A stretch of 8,834 bases of DNA from Gardnerella vaginalis (lineage in GTDB: Bacteria > Actinomycetota > Actinomycetes > Actinomycetales > Bifidobacteriaceae), in the NCBI GenBank assembly GCA_946997215.1, contig CAMPUL010000034.1:1-8834 (forward strand), written 5' to 3'. Below the pieces are notes generated by a model. That model made no database searches, was not told where the DNA came from, and was given only the letters and a program-made list of their open reading frames with translations. Every line of letters begins with the position of its first letter. The first letter of the stretch is position 1. Below, piece by piece: positions 1 to 6,646 of the stretch. Both the position numbers and the translations under genes were made by a program.

Positions 1-109
1 TGCGAATCGCAGCTTAATGCGCAAGGATTTACTTTTAAGTACTGATTTACTAATTTACTGAATTACTGCATTACTGAATTTTTAGCATTAATTATTTAGC
101 GTTAAGTAT
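1..109. other. AT-rich non-coding edge with degenerate short repeats
   Basis: No convincing coding frame or RNA gene is seen here. The stretch holds irregular repeated words: TTACTGAAT-like words around 46-80 and TATTTAGCG-like words around 93-115, the second group running into the end of the minus-strand gene. It may be the 3' flank of that gene; no clear terminator hairpin is visible. Confidence 0.4.
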
Positions 110-409
110 TTAGCGAATGCGCGGTTTATATCCGCGTTTTCTAGACTTGGGTTTTGTTGTTTCAAACCGCGAGCGCATATCGCAATACTTACGAATCGCA
201 GGATTTGAATGCGTTAAATGCCAGCTGCCGCAATAATCGCATTTATAAACCCACAGTTTTGCTCCACGCTCCCTAAAGCTTTTATCCGCTGCCATAAGAG
301 CTTGCCCTTTGTTGGCGTACATTATTTTTTGGGTAGATTCACATCTGCGCGGAGTAAAGAAATACATGTAACCCATAGTATCACCGCAATAAACTGCGTT
401 GATTCGCAA
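110..409 (-). CDS. small zinc-ribbon-like hypothetical protein
   Basis: This is a basic protein of up to 99 aa. Its core has the pattern YKCDYCGSWHLTH (residues 55-67), with C57, C60, H64 and H67 able to bind a metal. Upstream of it are a Cys (C23), a Lys/Tyr segment and an Ala-rich helix (about 35-50). Small actinobacterial and phage proteins of unknown function often show this order: a Cys, then K..Y, then A-rich, then Y.C..CG.WHLT. The C-terminal 30 residues are very rich in Arg and Lys, which would suit nucleic-acid binding. The longest frame starts with TTG at 409; ATG codons at 376 and 367 are alternatives, and the one at 376 has a weak GGTGA upstream, so the start is uncertain. It is divergent from the aminotransferase gene and shares its intergenic region. 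The family resemblance is from memory; the role is unknown. Confidence 0.65.
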   Translation of the reverse strand: MRINAVYCGDTMGYMYFFTPRRCESTQKIMYANKGQALMAADKSFRERGAKLWVYKCDYCGSWHLTHSNPAIRKYCDMRSRFETTKPKSRKRGYKPRIR

Positions 410-485
410 ACAATCTCATGTAGCTAAATCAAAATAAGTTCAATTTAACGTTTTTCTAGTTCAAGTTTTAATTATTATTCGGTCA

Positions 486-516
486 AAATTCAAAATAAAT
501 TCAAAATAAATTCAAT
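486..516. repeat. 11-bp tandem repeat AAATTCAAAAT
   Basis: Two perfect copies (486-496, 497-507) and most of a third (508-516) lie just upstream of the promoter candidate. Each contains TTCAA, the core of the GTTCAA sites nearby. It may be a stack of weak regulator sites or simply an AT-rich, bent upstream element. Confidence 0.6.
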
Positions 517-523
517 TCTAGGC

Positions 524-551
524 TTGCAAAATGCTTTTTTATGCGTAAAAT
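524..551 (+). promoter_or_regulatory. sigma70-type promoter for the aminotransferase gene
   Basis: TTGCAA (524-529) and TAAAAT (546-551) are separated by 16 bp, matching 4 of 6 and 5 of 6 consensus bases. Transcription would start near 558, just ahead of the inverted repeat at 568-602, so a protein bound there could block the polymerase. The call is by eye only. Confidence 0.45.
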
Positions 552-567
552 TGTCTTTTAATCGCCT

Positions 568-602
568 CAAAGTTCAATTTATATCTTCTATTTTGAACTT
601 TG
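568..602. promoter_or_regulatory. perfect inverted repeat CAAAGTTCAA / TTGAACTTTG, candidate operator
   Basis: The arms at 568-577 and 593-602 are perfectly complementary over 10 bp, with a 15-bp spacer, just downstream of the promoter candidate. The arms contain the GTTCAA word that recurs across this region. An operator for a dimeric HTH protein is the best reading, possibly the XRE domain of the adjacent gene product. A leader RNA hairpin with a 15-nt loop is the alternative. Confidence 0.5.
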
Positions 603-662
603 TTGTAAGTTTGTTCAATTTAAGAATGCTGATTTTATAAGCTTCTATAAGAAAGACGGATT

Positions 663-2189
663 ATGGCACAGAATTTTGCAAACGACCTTAAAAAGGCAAT
701 GAAAATCAAGGGATATAAGCAGATTGACGTAATCGAGCTTGCAGCAAAAGACGGCCATAAGCTTGGCAAAAGTCAACTAAGTCAATATTTAAGCGGCAAA
801 ACTGAGCCACGCAAAGACGTGCGAGATATGCTTGCACAAATTCTTGGAATTAGCTGCGACGGAATCAAAGGCGGTCATTCTTGCGCAAAAGTCGCGCAAA
901 ACTGCCAGTCTGCAGAAGAATCACAATTAAATCACCCACAGCTTACAGAAGAACAACTTTCCCAAACACTCAAACATAGATCTTTCAACAAATCCACCAA
1001 ACTTGAGCACGTGCTTTACGATGTTCGCGGCCCTGTTGTTGAAGAAGCAAACCGCATGGAAGCAAACGGAACGCATATTCTAAAGCTGAACATTGGAAAT
1101 CCTGCTCCTTTTGGATTCCGCGCTCCAGACGAAGTAATTTACGACATGCAGCAGCAGCTTATTGACTGCGAAGGCTACTCGGATAGTCGCGGACTTTTCT
1201 CTGCGCGCAAGGCGATTATGCAATACGATCAGCTTAAGGGCATTCCAGGCGTGCAAATGGAAGATATTTACACCGGAAACGGCGTTTCCGAGCTGATTAA
1301 CCTTTCTATGCAAGCGCTGCTTGATTGCGGCGACGAGATTCTTATACCAAGCCCAGACTATCCTCTGTGGACCGCGTGCGCGAGCCTGGCAGGCGGCACT
1401 CCTGTGCACTACATGTGTGACGAAAAATCGCATTGGTACCCAGATATTGCCGACATTCGCTCTAAAATCACGCCGCGCACTAAAGCAATCGTGATTATTA
1501 ACCCAAATAATCCCACGGGCGTGCTGTATAGCCGCGAAGTTTTGGAAGAGATTGTTAAGATTGCGCGCGAGTTTAATCTGATTATTTTCGCGGACGAGAT
1601 CTACGACCGTCTTGTTATGGACGGCAAGAAGCATATTTCGATTGCTTCTCTTGCTCCAGACGTGTTCTGCGTAACTTTCAGCGGACTTTCTAAATCGCAT
1701 ATGATTGCCGGCTTCCGCATTGGTTGGATGAGCCTTTCGGGAGATAAATCCAAAGCTCGCGACTACATTATGGGACTTAACATGCTGTCTAATATGCGAT
1801 TGTGCTCGAACGTTCCTGCGCAGTCGATTATTCAGACTGCTTTGGGCGGATACCAGAGCGTTGAAAAGTATTTGGAGCCAGGCGGACGCGTGTATGAGCA
1901 GCGCGAGTATTGCTATAACGCGCTTCAGGAGATGGATGGCGTAAGCGTTGAGCGGCCAGACGCTGCTTTCTACATGTTTGTAAAGCTCGATCCAAGTCGA
2001 TACAACATTCACGACGATGAACAGTTTGCTCTTGATTTGCTACGCGATCAGAAGTTGCTGATTGTACACGGCAAAGGCTTTAATTGGCAGACTCCAGGCT
2101 ACTTCCGCGTAGTCTACTTGCCGCGCTTGCAAACGCTTCGCGACGCGATGGGCAAGCTCTCTAACTTCCTCTCCTACTATCGCCAGTAA
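663..2189 (+). CDS. XRE-type HTH / class I PLP-dependent aminotransferase fusion (AlaA/AlaT-like)
   Basis: The protein has 508 aa, about 100 more than an ordinary alanine-type aminotransferase. Residues 5-64 resemble an XRE/Cro-CI helix-turn-helix: the stretch QIDVIELA, a helix ending KSQLSQYLSGKTEPR, then an MLAQILGI helix. A polar linker (65-110) leads to a fold-type I aminotransferase. Visible marks are NPNNPTG (280-286), ADEIYDRL (310-317) with D311 and Y314 expected to contact PLP, SGLSK with Schiff-base lysine K344, AGFRIGW after it, and R482 in FRVVYLP for the substrate carboxylate. The family transfers amino groups between alanine and 2-oxoglutarate/pyruvate or related pairs in the cytosol. 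The HTH is a Cro-type domain, not the winged helix of MocR/GntR regulators, so regulation by the enzyme itself is possible but unproven. The gene ends at the junction with the sugar cassette, and its last 75 coding bases recur at 8344-8418. The start is ATG 663, with AGACGG a few bases upstream. Confidence 0.88.
   Translation: MAQNFANDLKKAMKIKGYKQIDVIELAAKDGHKLGKSQLSQYLSGKTEPRKDVRDMLAQILGISCDGIKGGHSCAKVAQNCQSAEESQLNHPQLTEEQLSQTLKHRSFNKSTKLEHVLYDVRGPVVEEANRMEANGTHILKLNIGNPAPFGFRAPDEVIYDMQQQLIDCEGYSDSRGLFSARKAIMQYDQLKGIPGVQMEDIYTGNGVSELINLSMQALLDCGDEILIPSPDYPLWTACASLAGGTPVHYMCDEKSHWYPDIADIRSKITPRTKAIVIINPNNPTGVLYSREVLEEIVKIAREFNLIIFADEIYDRLVMDGKKHISIASLAPDVFCVTFSGLSKSHMIAGFRIGWMSLSGDKSKARDYIMGLNMLSNMRLCSNVPAQSIIQTALGGYQSVEKYLEPGGRVYEQREYCYNALQEMDGVSVERPDAAFYMFVKLDPSRYNIHDDEQFALDLLRDQKLLIVHGKGFNWQTPGYFRVVYLPRLQTLRDAMGKLSNFLSYYRQ
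2112..2186 (+). repeat. left copy of a 75-bp direct repeat (3' end of the aminotransferase gene)
   Basis: This copy encodes the last 25 residues of the aminotransferase. It matches 8344-8418 at 71 of 75 positions, in the same orientation and reading frame. Most of the differences are synonymous; the first codon changes Val to Ile and one changes Phe to Leu. Identity ends exactly at the final Gln codon, after which this copy has a stop. Near its centre is the odd palindrome TCGCGACGCGA (2138-2148), also present in the right copy. Confidence 0.9.
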
Positions 2190-2194
2190 AAAAA

Positions 2195-2224
2195 AATAAT
2201 TTTTATATAAACAAAAAAATTATT
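2195..2224. other. AT-only inverted repeat after the aminotransferase stop
   Basis: AATAATTTTT (2195-2204) and AAAAATTATT (2215-2224) are complementary over 10 bp with a 10-nt loop. With no G-C pairs it would be a weak RNA hairpin. It may add to termination ahead of the stronger hairpin at 2258-2293, or may just mark very AT-rich junction DNA. Confidence 0.35.
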
Positions 2225-2257
2225 ATTAATTCTGGTCATATTACAAAAATTATGCAC

Positions 2258-2299
2258 ATAGTGCCACGCTAAAAAAACTTAACGTGGCACTATATTTTT
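2258..2299 (+). terminator. rho-independent terminator, possibly bidirectional
   Basis: ATAGTGCCACG (2258-2268) pairs perfectly over 11 bp with CGTGGCACTAT (2283-2293). The stem can extend inward by three more pairs past one mismatch. A run of five T follows at 2295-2299, so it should stop plus-strand transcription from the aminotransferase gene. Read on the minus strand it also follows the lacI stop, but the T-run there is about nine bases from the stem. It lies between two converging genes, inside the putative cassette. Confidence 0.75.
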
Positions 2300-2335
2300 C
2301 ATAGGAGGAAGGAATCAAAGCATTTACTACACAGC

Positions 2336-3394
2336 CTATTCTCGTATAGATGCTGCTGGGCCAATTGACTCACGCAACAGCACAGTAATAGGTAGGCATA
2401 CGTGACGGGATGATGCTCGTTCATACCCAGCATTCAAAGTCTCTACTATATATTCAGCAGCTAAACGTCCTTTAGTTGTAACAGGCTGTTTAACTGTTGT
2501 CAACGGCGGATTACTACATGCAGACTCATCTAAATCATCAAAGCCTGTAACAGAAATATCACGTGGAATTTGTAAACCAGACTGTCTAGCAGCATCCATT
2601 ACTCCAAACGCAATAACATCACTAAAACAGATGAACGCAGTTGGAAATACAGAATTATTTTGTTTTATTTGCGCAAAAGCTTCTTCTCCTCCAGTACGAG
2701 TACATGGTACTTCAATAACATTTTTCTTATCGACCAGTGGGGCTATTCCATTCTTTTCTAAAGCAGAAATCACACCATCAATACGACGACGAATTGTTCC
2801 ATGCCAAGAAAGATACCCATCATCATTGCCTGATTCTGGAGAAATCACCACAAAATTGCGATGACCTAATGAAATAAGATGCTCAGTTAATTCCTTCATA
2901 GCGCGCGTCTCATCAATATTGATACTCGGAGCCTGACCATGCACCTCACTGTCAACAATCACAAATGGCTTTCCTTGCTGCATAAGAGCTTCAACTTCAC
3001 CACGATCTTCTTCTAAACCAGTTACTATAAAACCGTCAACTGCAGCATAAGGAATTGCTTTTAACATAGAATTACGAAGTGGAGGTACTAGAAGAAGTGT
3101 CAATCCCTCTCGCTCACAGATTTGCCCAATACCCTGAATAAATTCCGAATAGTATGGATTTTCTAACACTCGCCCTAATTGCTGTGGTAGTAACAATCCC
3201 AAACTATTTGTCTTTTGAGTTCGCAGCATATAAGCAACAGGATTACGCACATATCCTAGTTCCTTTGCAACTGAAAATATGTGTTCTACAGTTTCTGCTG
3301 ATAAGCGATCAGGAGTATTATACGCAAAGGAGACAGCAGATTTAGAGACACGCGCTGCATCAGCAATATCCTGCATTGTAATTTTCTTTCCCAT
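2336..3394 (-). CDS. LacI-family transcriptional regulator of the sugar operon
   Basis: The protein has 352 aa, usual for the family. The N-terminal HTH (residues 5-26) reads TMQDIADAARVSKSAVSFAYN. It is followed by the typical LSAETVEHIF helix and the hinge region around NPVAYMLRTQKTNSLGLLLP (51-70). The rest is a periplasmic-binding-protein-like ligand domain with family marks such as PTAFICFSDVIAFGVMDAARQSGLQIP, the ISVTGFDDLD segment and the LTTVKQP segment near the C-terminus. It is expected to bind an operator and be released by a sugar or sugar phosphate. It is the last gene of the operon, 29 bp after the GH13 gene, so it is probably autoregulated. A candidate site lies in the promoter at 8304-8314. 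The ATG at 3394 is preceded by AAGAAG. No truncation is seen. Confidence 0.92.
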   Translation of the reverse strand: MGKKITMQDIADAARVSKSAVSFAYNTPDRLSAETVEHIFSVAKELGYVRNPVAYMLRTQKTNSLGLLLPQQLGRVLENPYYSEFIQGIGQICEREGLTLLLVPPLRNSMLKAIPYAAVDGFIVTGLEEDRGEVEALMQQGKPFVIVDSEVHGQAPSINIDETRAMKELTEHLISLGHRNFVVISPESGNDDGYLSWHGTIRRRIDGVISALEKNGIAPLVDKKNVIEVPCTRTGGEEAFAQIKQNNSVFPTAFICFSDVIAFGVMDAARQSGLQIPRDISVTGFDDLDESACSNPPLTTVKQPVTTKGRLAAEYIVETLNAGYERASSRHVCLPITVLLRESIGPAASIRE

Positions 3395-3423
3395 GCTTCA
3401 CACTTCTTACTTCTACATTATTT

Positions 3424-4803
3424 TTACTGTTGAGCTTGCAATACGATCATAGAATTATCTTTATTGGGGCGCCAGCAATCTCCAACAGTTACACCATTTA
3501 TAATTCGCCAATTATGATTTTGCAATTGTTGAGGCAGCTTCGATGAATTATATTCTACCAAATTATTACGTGAAATAATCATCAAAAGAGATTCTTCCTT
3601 ATGCTCTCGCGAAATAATGACAGTATCTTCGTCAACAGCGTAACAACTTTGCGTACCCCTTCGCAACGCAATATGATCACGCCGCAATGCATTTAATTGA
3701 ACAATTGTACGGAATATTTCAGCATTTGTATCAAGACTATCCCACTGCATGCCAGAACGGCACCCTGGATCATTATCGCCAACCATACCAAGTTCATCAC
3801 CGTAATAAATCATCGGAGCACCTTCGCAGGCAAACATGCAACAGTACGCTGTTATGCAATCCTCAGTATTATTTTGATGCGCAGTTAAAACACGCTCAGT
3901 ATCGTGACTACCCAACAAATTCATCATCCCATGGTGATATCCATACGGTATACGCTCCTGCAAACGGTTAATACCGTTAACAAGATCGTATGCATTGAAT
4001 CGCTTCGTTGCAGTAAAACCTAAAACTAAATCACGCAGAGTATAATTCATTGTGCTGTCGGTAGTGTCTCCTTGCAGCCATTGAGCAGGGTCTCTCCATT
4101 CTTCAGCTATCAAACATAATTCTGAATTTTTTGCTTTAACAACTTGCCTAAAATCCTGCCAAAATTCTGGATAAATAAAATATGGAACGTCAAGACGATA
4201 ACCGTCGATACCTTGATCAATCCAATATCTCGCAACATTAAAATGATGCTCACGCACCTTTGGATTAAACACATTCCACTTCGGTAGATATTCACAACCA
4301 GAACAGGTTTTATAATTAGGCACAGGCAATGACTTAACTGGAAAGTTTTTCACTGAAAAATAATTCACATATTCTGAATTCTCTTCATTTTTAACAACAT
4401 CTTGAAACATCCAATGAGTTTTACCACAATGATTTAAAACTGCATCTAGTACTATACGTATATTCCGCTTATGCGCTTCATCTACCAATGTATGAAAATC
4501 TTCAAGAGTTCCCAAAAGTGGATCGATTTTGAAATAATCGTTTGCATCATAACGATGATTTGTTGCAGCAGAAAAAATTGGATTCAAATAGAGCGCATTG
4601 CACCCTAAATCATGAATATAATCAAGTTTTTCTGTAATTCCAGCAATATTACCACCTAAGAAATTCTCACGCGTAGGCTCAGCATCCCATGGATCAAGCG
4701 GAACATGACCTTCAGTTAGCATACCGTAGCCTTCACAACGATAGAAACGATCAGGAAAAATCTGATAAAATCTTGCATCAGGCAACCACTGTGGTATAGA
4801 CAT
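3424..4803 (-). CDS. cytoplasmic GH13 alpha-glucosidic hydrolase (neopullulanase/cyclomaltodextrinase-like)
   Basis: From the preferred start the enzyme has 459 aa and no signal peptide. It opens directly into the catalytic barrel (WLPDARFYQIFPDRF). The GGNIAGITEKLDYI segment and ATNHRYDANDYFKID are typical of the GH13 group that contains neopullulanase, cyclomaltodextrinase and maltogenic amylase. The conserved regions are DAVLNH, GYRLDV with nucleophile D205, AEEW with acid/base E234, and GSHDTER with transition-state D301. The N-terminal domain (CBM34) found in the best-known members is absent, so it may act on short linear or branched oligosaccharides. It probably cleaves what the adjacent transporter imports. 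The frame can also start at ATG 4815, but AAGG would touch that codon; ATG 4803 has AAGGATGGGG at a workable distance. It lies 32 bp after the permease stop by this start. The exact substrate cannot be told from sequence. Confidence 0.88.
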   Translation of the reverse strand: MSIPQWLPDARFYQIFPDRFYRCEGYGMLTEGHVPLDPWDAEPTRENFLGGNIAGITEKLDYIHDLGCNALYLNPIFSAATNHRYDANDYFKIDPLLGTLEDFHTLVDEAHKRNIRIVLDAVLNHCGKTHWMFQDVVKNEENSEYVNYFSVKNFPVKSLPVPNYKTCSGCEYLPKWNVFNPKVREHHFNVARYWIDQGIDGYRLDVPYFIYPEFWQDFRQVVKAKNSELCLIAEEWRDPAQWLQGDTTDSTMNYTLRDLVLGFTATKRFNAYDLVNGINRLQERIPYGYHHGMMNLLGSHDTERVLTAHQNNTEDCITAYCCMFACEGAPMIYYGDELGMVGDNDPGCRSGMQWDSLDTNAEIFRTIVQLNALRRDHIALRRGTQSCYAVDEDTVIISREHKEESLLMIISRNNLVEYNSSKLPQQLQNHNWRIINGVTVGDCWRPNKDNSMIVLQAQQ

Positions 4804-4835
4804 AATAAACCCCATCCTTAATATTTCTACAATTT

Positions 4836-5657
4836 CTAATCTTTCATACCCGTATTTGCAATTCCTCTAACGAGCGCACGTTGGAAGAAAAGGAACACAA
4901 TAATACTTGGTATTGTTGCAGTCAAAGTTCCTGCCATCAAATAATTCCAAGAGGTTCCATAACGCCCTACGAAGGATGCTAAACCAATCTGAATTGTACG
5001 AGTTTCATCCGTATTCGTAACCAATAATGGCCAAAGGAAATCATTCCACGCAAAAAGAAAACTGAAAATACCAAGCGTCGCAAACGCTGGGGACGACAAT
5101 GGAACGATTACTTTGAAGAATATTCCAAACCTGCCACAACCGTCAATGCGCGCTGCCTCATCAAGCTCTCGAGGAATTGTTGCAAAATATTGGCGAAGTA
5201 AAATAATGCCAAACACATCTGCAAGTCTAGGAACAATCAAAGCATACAGCGTATCAACCCACCCCAAATTAGCGACTATCTCATAAGACGGAATAACAAT
5301 CACAAAATTAGGAATCATCAATGCAGAAAGCAGCAGAATGAATATTGTTTTCTTCAAAGGAAATTCTAATCGCGCAAAAGCGTAAGCAGCAAAGGCATCA
5401 AATATTAAATGTCCTACAACAATTCCTACTGTCATCAATAGCGTATTCCAATAATATTGCGCAAACGGTGCCGCTTGCCACGCGTGAATATAGTTTTCCC
5501 AATGCCATGATGTAGGAAAAATTGAAGTATTCGTGTATGTTTCAGCACGCATTTGCAAAGAAGTAGTGAACATCCACAAAAATGGAATGATTACTGTTGC
5601 TGAACCTAAAATCAGAATCGCATGACGCGCCAAACGCGACCATAATGATGATTTCAT
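4836..5657 (-). CDS. ABC sugar transporter permease (MalG-like, CUT1)
   Basis: The inner-membrane subunit has 273 aa from ATG 5657, with about six hydrophobic segments (near 12-31, 71-95, 104-123, 136-155, 187-206 and 240-258). The cytoplasmic EAA loop, which contacts the ATPase, is visible as ELDEAARIDGCGRFGIFFK (164-182). The C-terminal LVRGIANTGMKD resembles the usual 'GLT.GAVKG' ending of MalG-type proteins. A longer frame begins at 5690, but AAGGAG at 5665-5670, seven bases before ATG 5657, marks the real start. Its ATG overlaps the stop of the other permease gene as TAATG, a sign of translational coupling and equal production of the two partners. Confidence 0.92.
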   Translation of the reverse strand: MKSSLWSRLARHAILILGSATVIIPFLWMFTTSLQMRAETYTNTSIFPTSWHWENYIHAWQAAPFAQYYWNTLLMTVGIVVGHLIFDAFAAYAFARLEFPLKKTIFILLLSALMIPNFVIVIPSYEIVANLGWVDTLYALIVPRLADVFGIILLRQYFATIPRELDEAARIDGCGRFGIFFKVIVPLSSPAFATLGIFSFLFAWNDFLWPLLVTNTDETRTIQIGLASFVGRYGTSWNYLMAGTLTATIPSIIVFLFFQRALVRGIANTGMKD

Positions 5658-6562
5658 TATTCTTCTCCTTGTGCTCCAGAAACTTTCCATTGAATCATCG
5701 TCACGCCTAGCACTAGCGCAAGCGTAATGAACGCTATTGCTGTTCCATAGCCAAAATCACCGAGCTTGAACGCATCACGATACATCATCATGCCAAGCAC
5801 TTCCGTTCCTCCGCGAGGTCCGCCACCCGTGAGCATGTATGCAAGGTCGAAAGATTGGAAGCTCGTTACTAATGCCTGAACTACTACAAAAAACGTCATT
5901 GGAGACAGCAACGGGAAAGTAATCTTCCATAATTTTTGCCACCCAGTAGCTCCATCTAATGCAGCCGCTTCATACACGCTTTTTGGCAATGCTTGCAATG
6001 CAGTTAAATACAAAATAGCGTTAAATCCAATGTTTTTCCACACGGTCAAAAGAATTAATGCAATAAGCGCAAGCCAGCGATTTTGCAACCAATCTGGTCC
6101 GTGTATATTGAATTTCATCAACACACTGTTCACGAATCCAGAAGGATCAAGCATATATTTCCACACAATGGCTGCAGCTACAGAAGATGTAACCACAGGA
6201 AGGAAGTAAATACTACGATAAATACTCCTACCCCGTATAGGCGCATCAAGCAAAAGCGCGAGCAACAATCCAGTCAACACACTTAATACGCATACACCAG
6301 CAGCATAAATAATTGTTACCATTAAGCTGTTGAAAAACTCAGGATCTTGGAAAAGACGAGCATAGTTTCCCAAGCCAATAAATTTCTTTTCTGGAGAGAA
6401 CCCATCCCACGATGTTAGTGAAATATATACAGCAGACAACACAGGGTACAGCACGAAACCGCCAATAATAAGCACTGCTGGCAACAAGAATACCGCAGCA
6501 CAAATTACCTGATCTTTCTGGTAGTGCCTGTGCGCAGACTTGAGAAAATGACGTTTTTTCAT
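5657..6562 (-). CDS. ABC sugar transporter permease (MalF/UgpA-like, CUT1)
   Basis: The inner-membrane subunit has 301 aa. The first membrane segment is at about 18-45, with others near 80-105, 115-136, 163-185, 221-240 and 272-290. The EAA loop is YEAAALDGATGWQKLWKITF (197-216). SFDLAYMLTGGGPRGGTE (237-254) is the conserved LTGGGP segment of MalF/UgpA-type permeases. It should pair with the next gene's product to form the channel for the sugar delivered by the binding protein. The ATG at 6562 follows AAGGAG (6569-6574) by six bases. It is separated from the binding-protein gene by 84 bp containing a strong hairpin, so it may be made at a lower level than that protein. Confidence 0.93.
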   Translation of the reverse strand: MKKRHFLKSAHRHYQKDQVICAAVFLLPAVLIIGGFVLYPVLSAVYISLTSWDGFSPEKKFIGLGNYARLFQDPEFFNSLMVTIIYAAGVCVLSVLTGLLLALLLDAPIRGRSIYRSIYFLPVVTSSVAAAIVWKYMLDPSGFVNSVLMKFNIHGPDWLQNRWLALIALILLTVWKNIGFNAILYLTALQALPKSVYEAAALDGATGWQKLWKITFPLLSPMTFFVVVQALVTSFQSFDLAYMLTGGGPRGGTEVLGMMMYRDAFKLGDFGYGTAIAFITLALVLGVTMIQWKVSGAQGEE

Positions 6563-6587
6563 TACATACTCCTTGATGCAAAGAACT

Positions 6588-6630
6588 CCGATAGCTGAGC
6601 CAACTTTATTTCATTCGACCCAGCTATCGG
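6588..6630 (-). promoter_or_regulatory. intercistronic stem-loop between binding-protein and permease genes
   Basis: CCGATAGCTG (6588-6597) and CAGCTATCGG (6621-6630) are perfectly complementary over 10 bp around a 23-nt loop. On the minus strand it follows the binding-protein stop by about 16 bases and is followed by AGTTCTTT, not a clean T-run. Such hairpins behind binding-protein genes often protect the upstream mRNA or partly terminate transcription, giving more binding protein than permease. That role is inferred here. Confidence 0.6.
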
Positions 6631-6646
6631 CACAGTATTTATGCAA

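Larger units (their letters stand above)
410..662. other. divergent intergenic region rich in GTTCAA sites
   Basis: This 253-bp AT-rich region lies between the minus-strand zinc-ribbon gene and the plus-strand aminotransferase gene. GTTCAA occurs at 438-443, 459-464, 572-577 and 613-618, and its complement TTGAAC at 593-598. Three of the direct copies extend to GTTCAATTTA (438, 572, 613). An 11-bp tandem repeat, AAATTCAAAAT, runs from 486 to about 516. It is the obvious place for control of both neighbours. Confidence 0.55.

Noticed and set aside
120..140. CGCGG...CCGCG hairpin followed by four T on the plus strand
   Set aside because: The stem has only five pairs, it lies inside the minus-strand gene, and no plus-strand gene is seen ahead of it.
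218..427. Plus-strand open frame opposite the zinc-ribbon gene
   Set aside because: The minus-strand product has a coherent Cys/His motif and the plus-strand frame does not, so it is treated as a shadow.
1080..2012. Long open frame of 310 codons on the minus strand
   Set aside because: It lies wholly antisense to the aminotransferase, whose motifs are unmistakable. The translation shows no recognisable domain and no plausible start context; it is a shadow of codon bias.
2304..2310. Strong ribosome-binding-like AGGAGGA on the plus strand
   Set aside because: No start codon at a usable distance leads to a frame of any length, and the region faces the convergent lacI gene. It may be chance or a relic.
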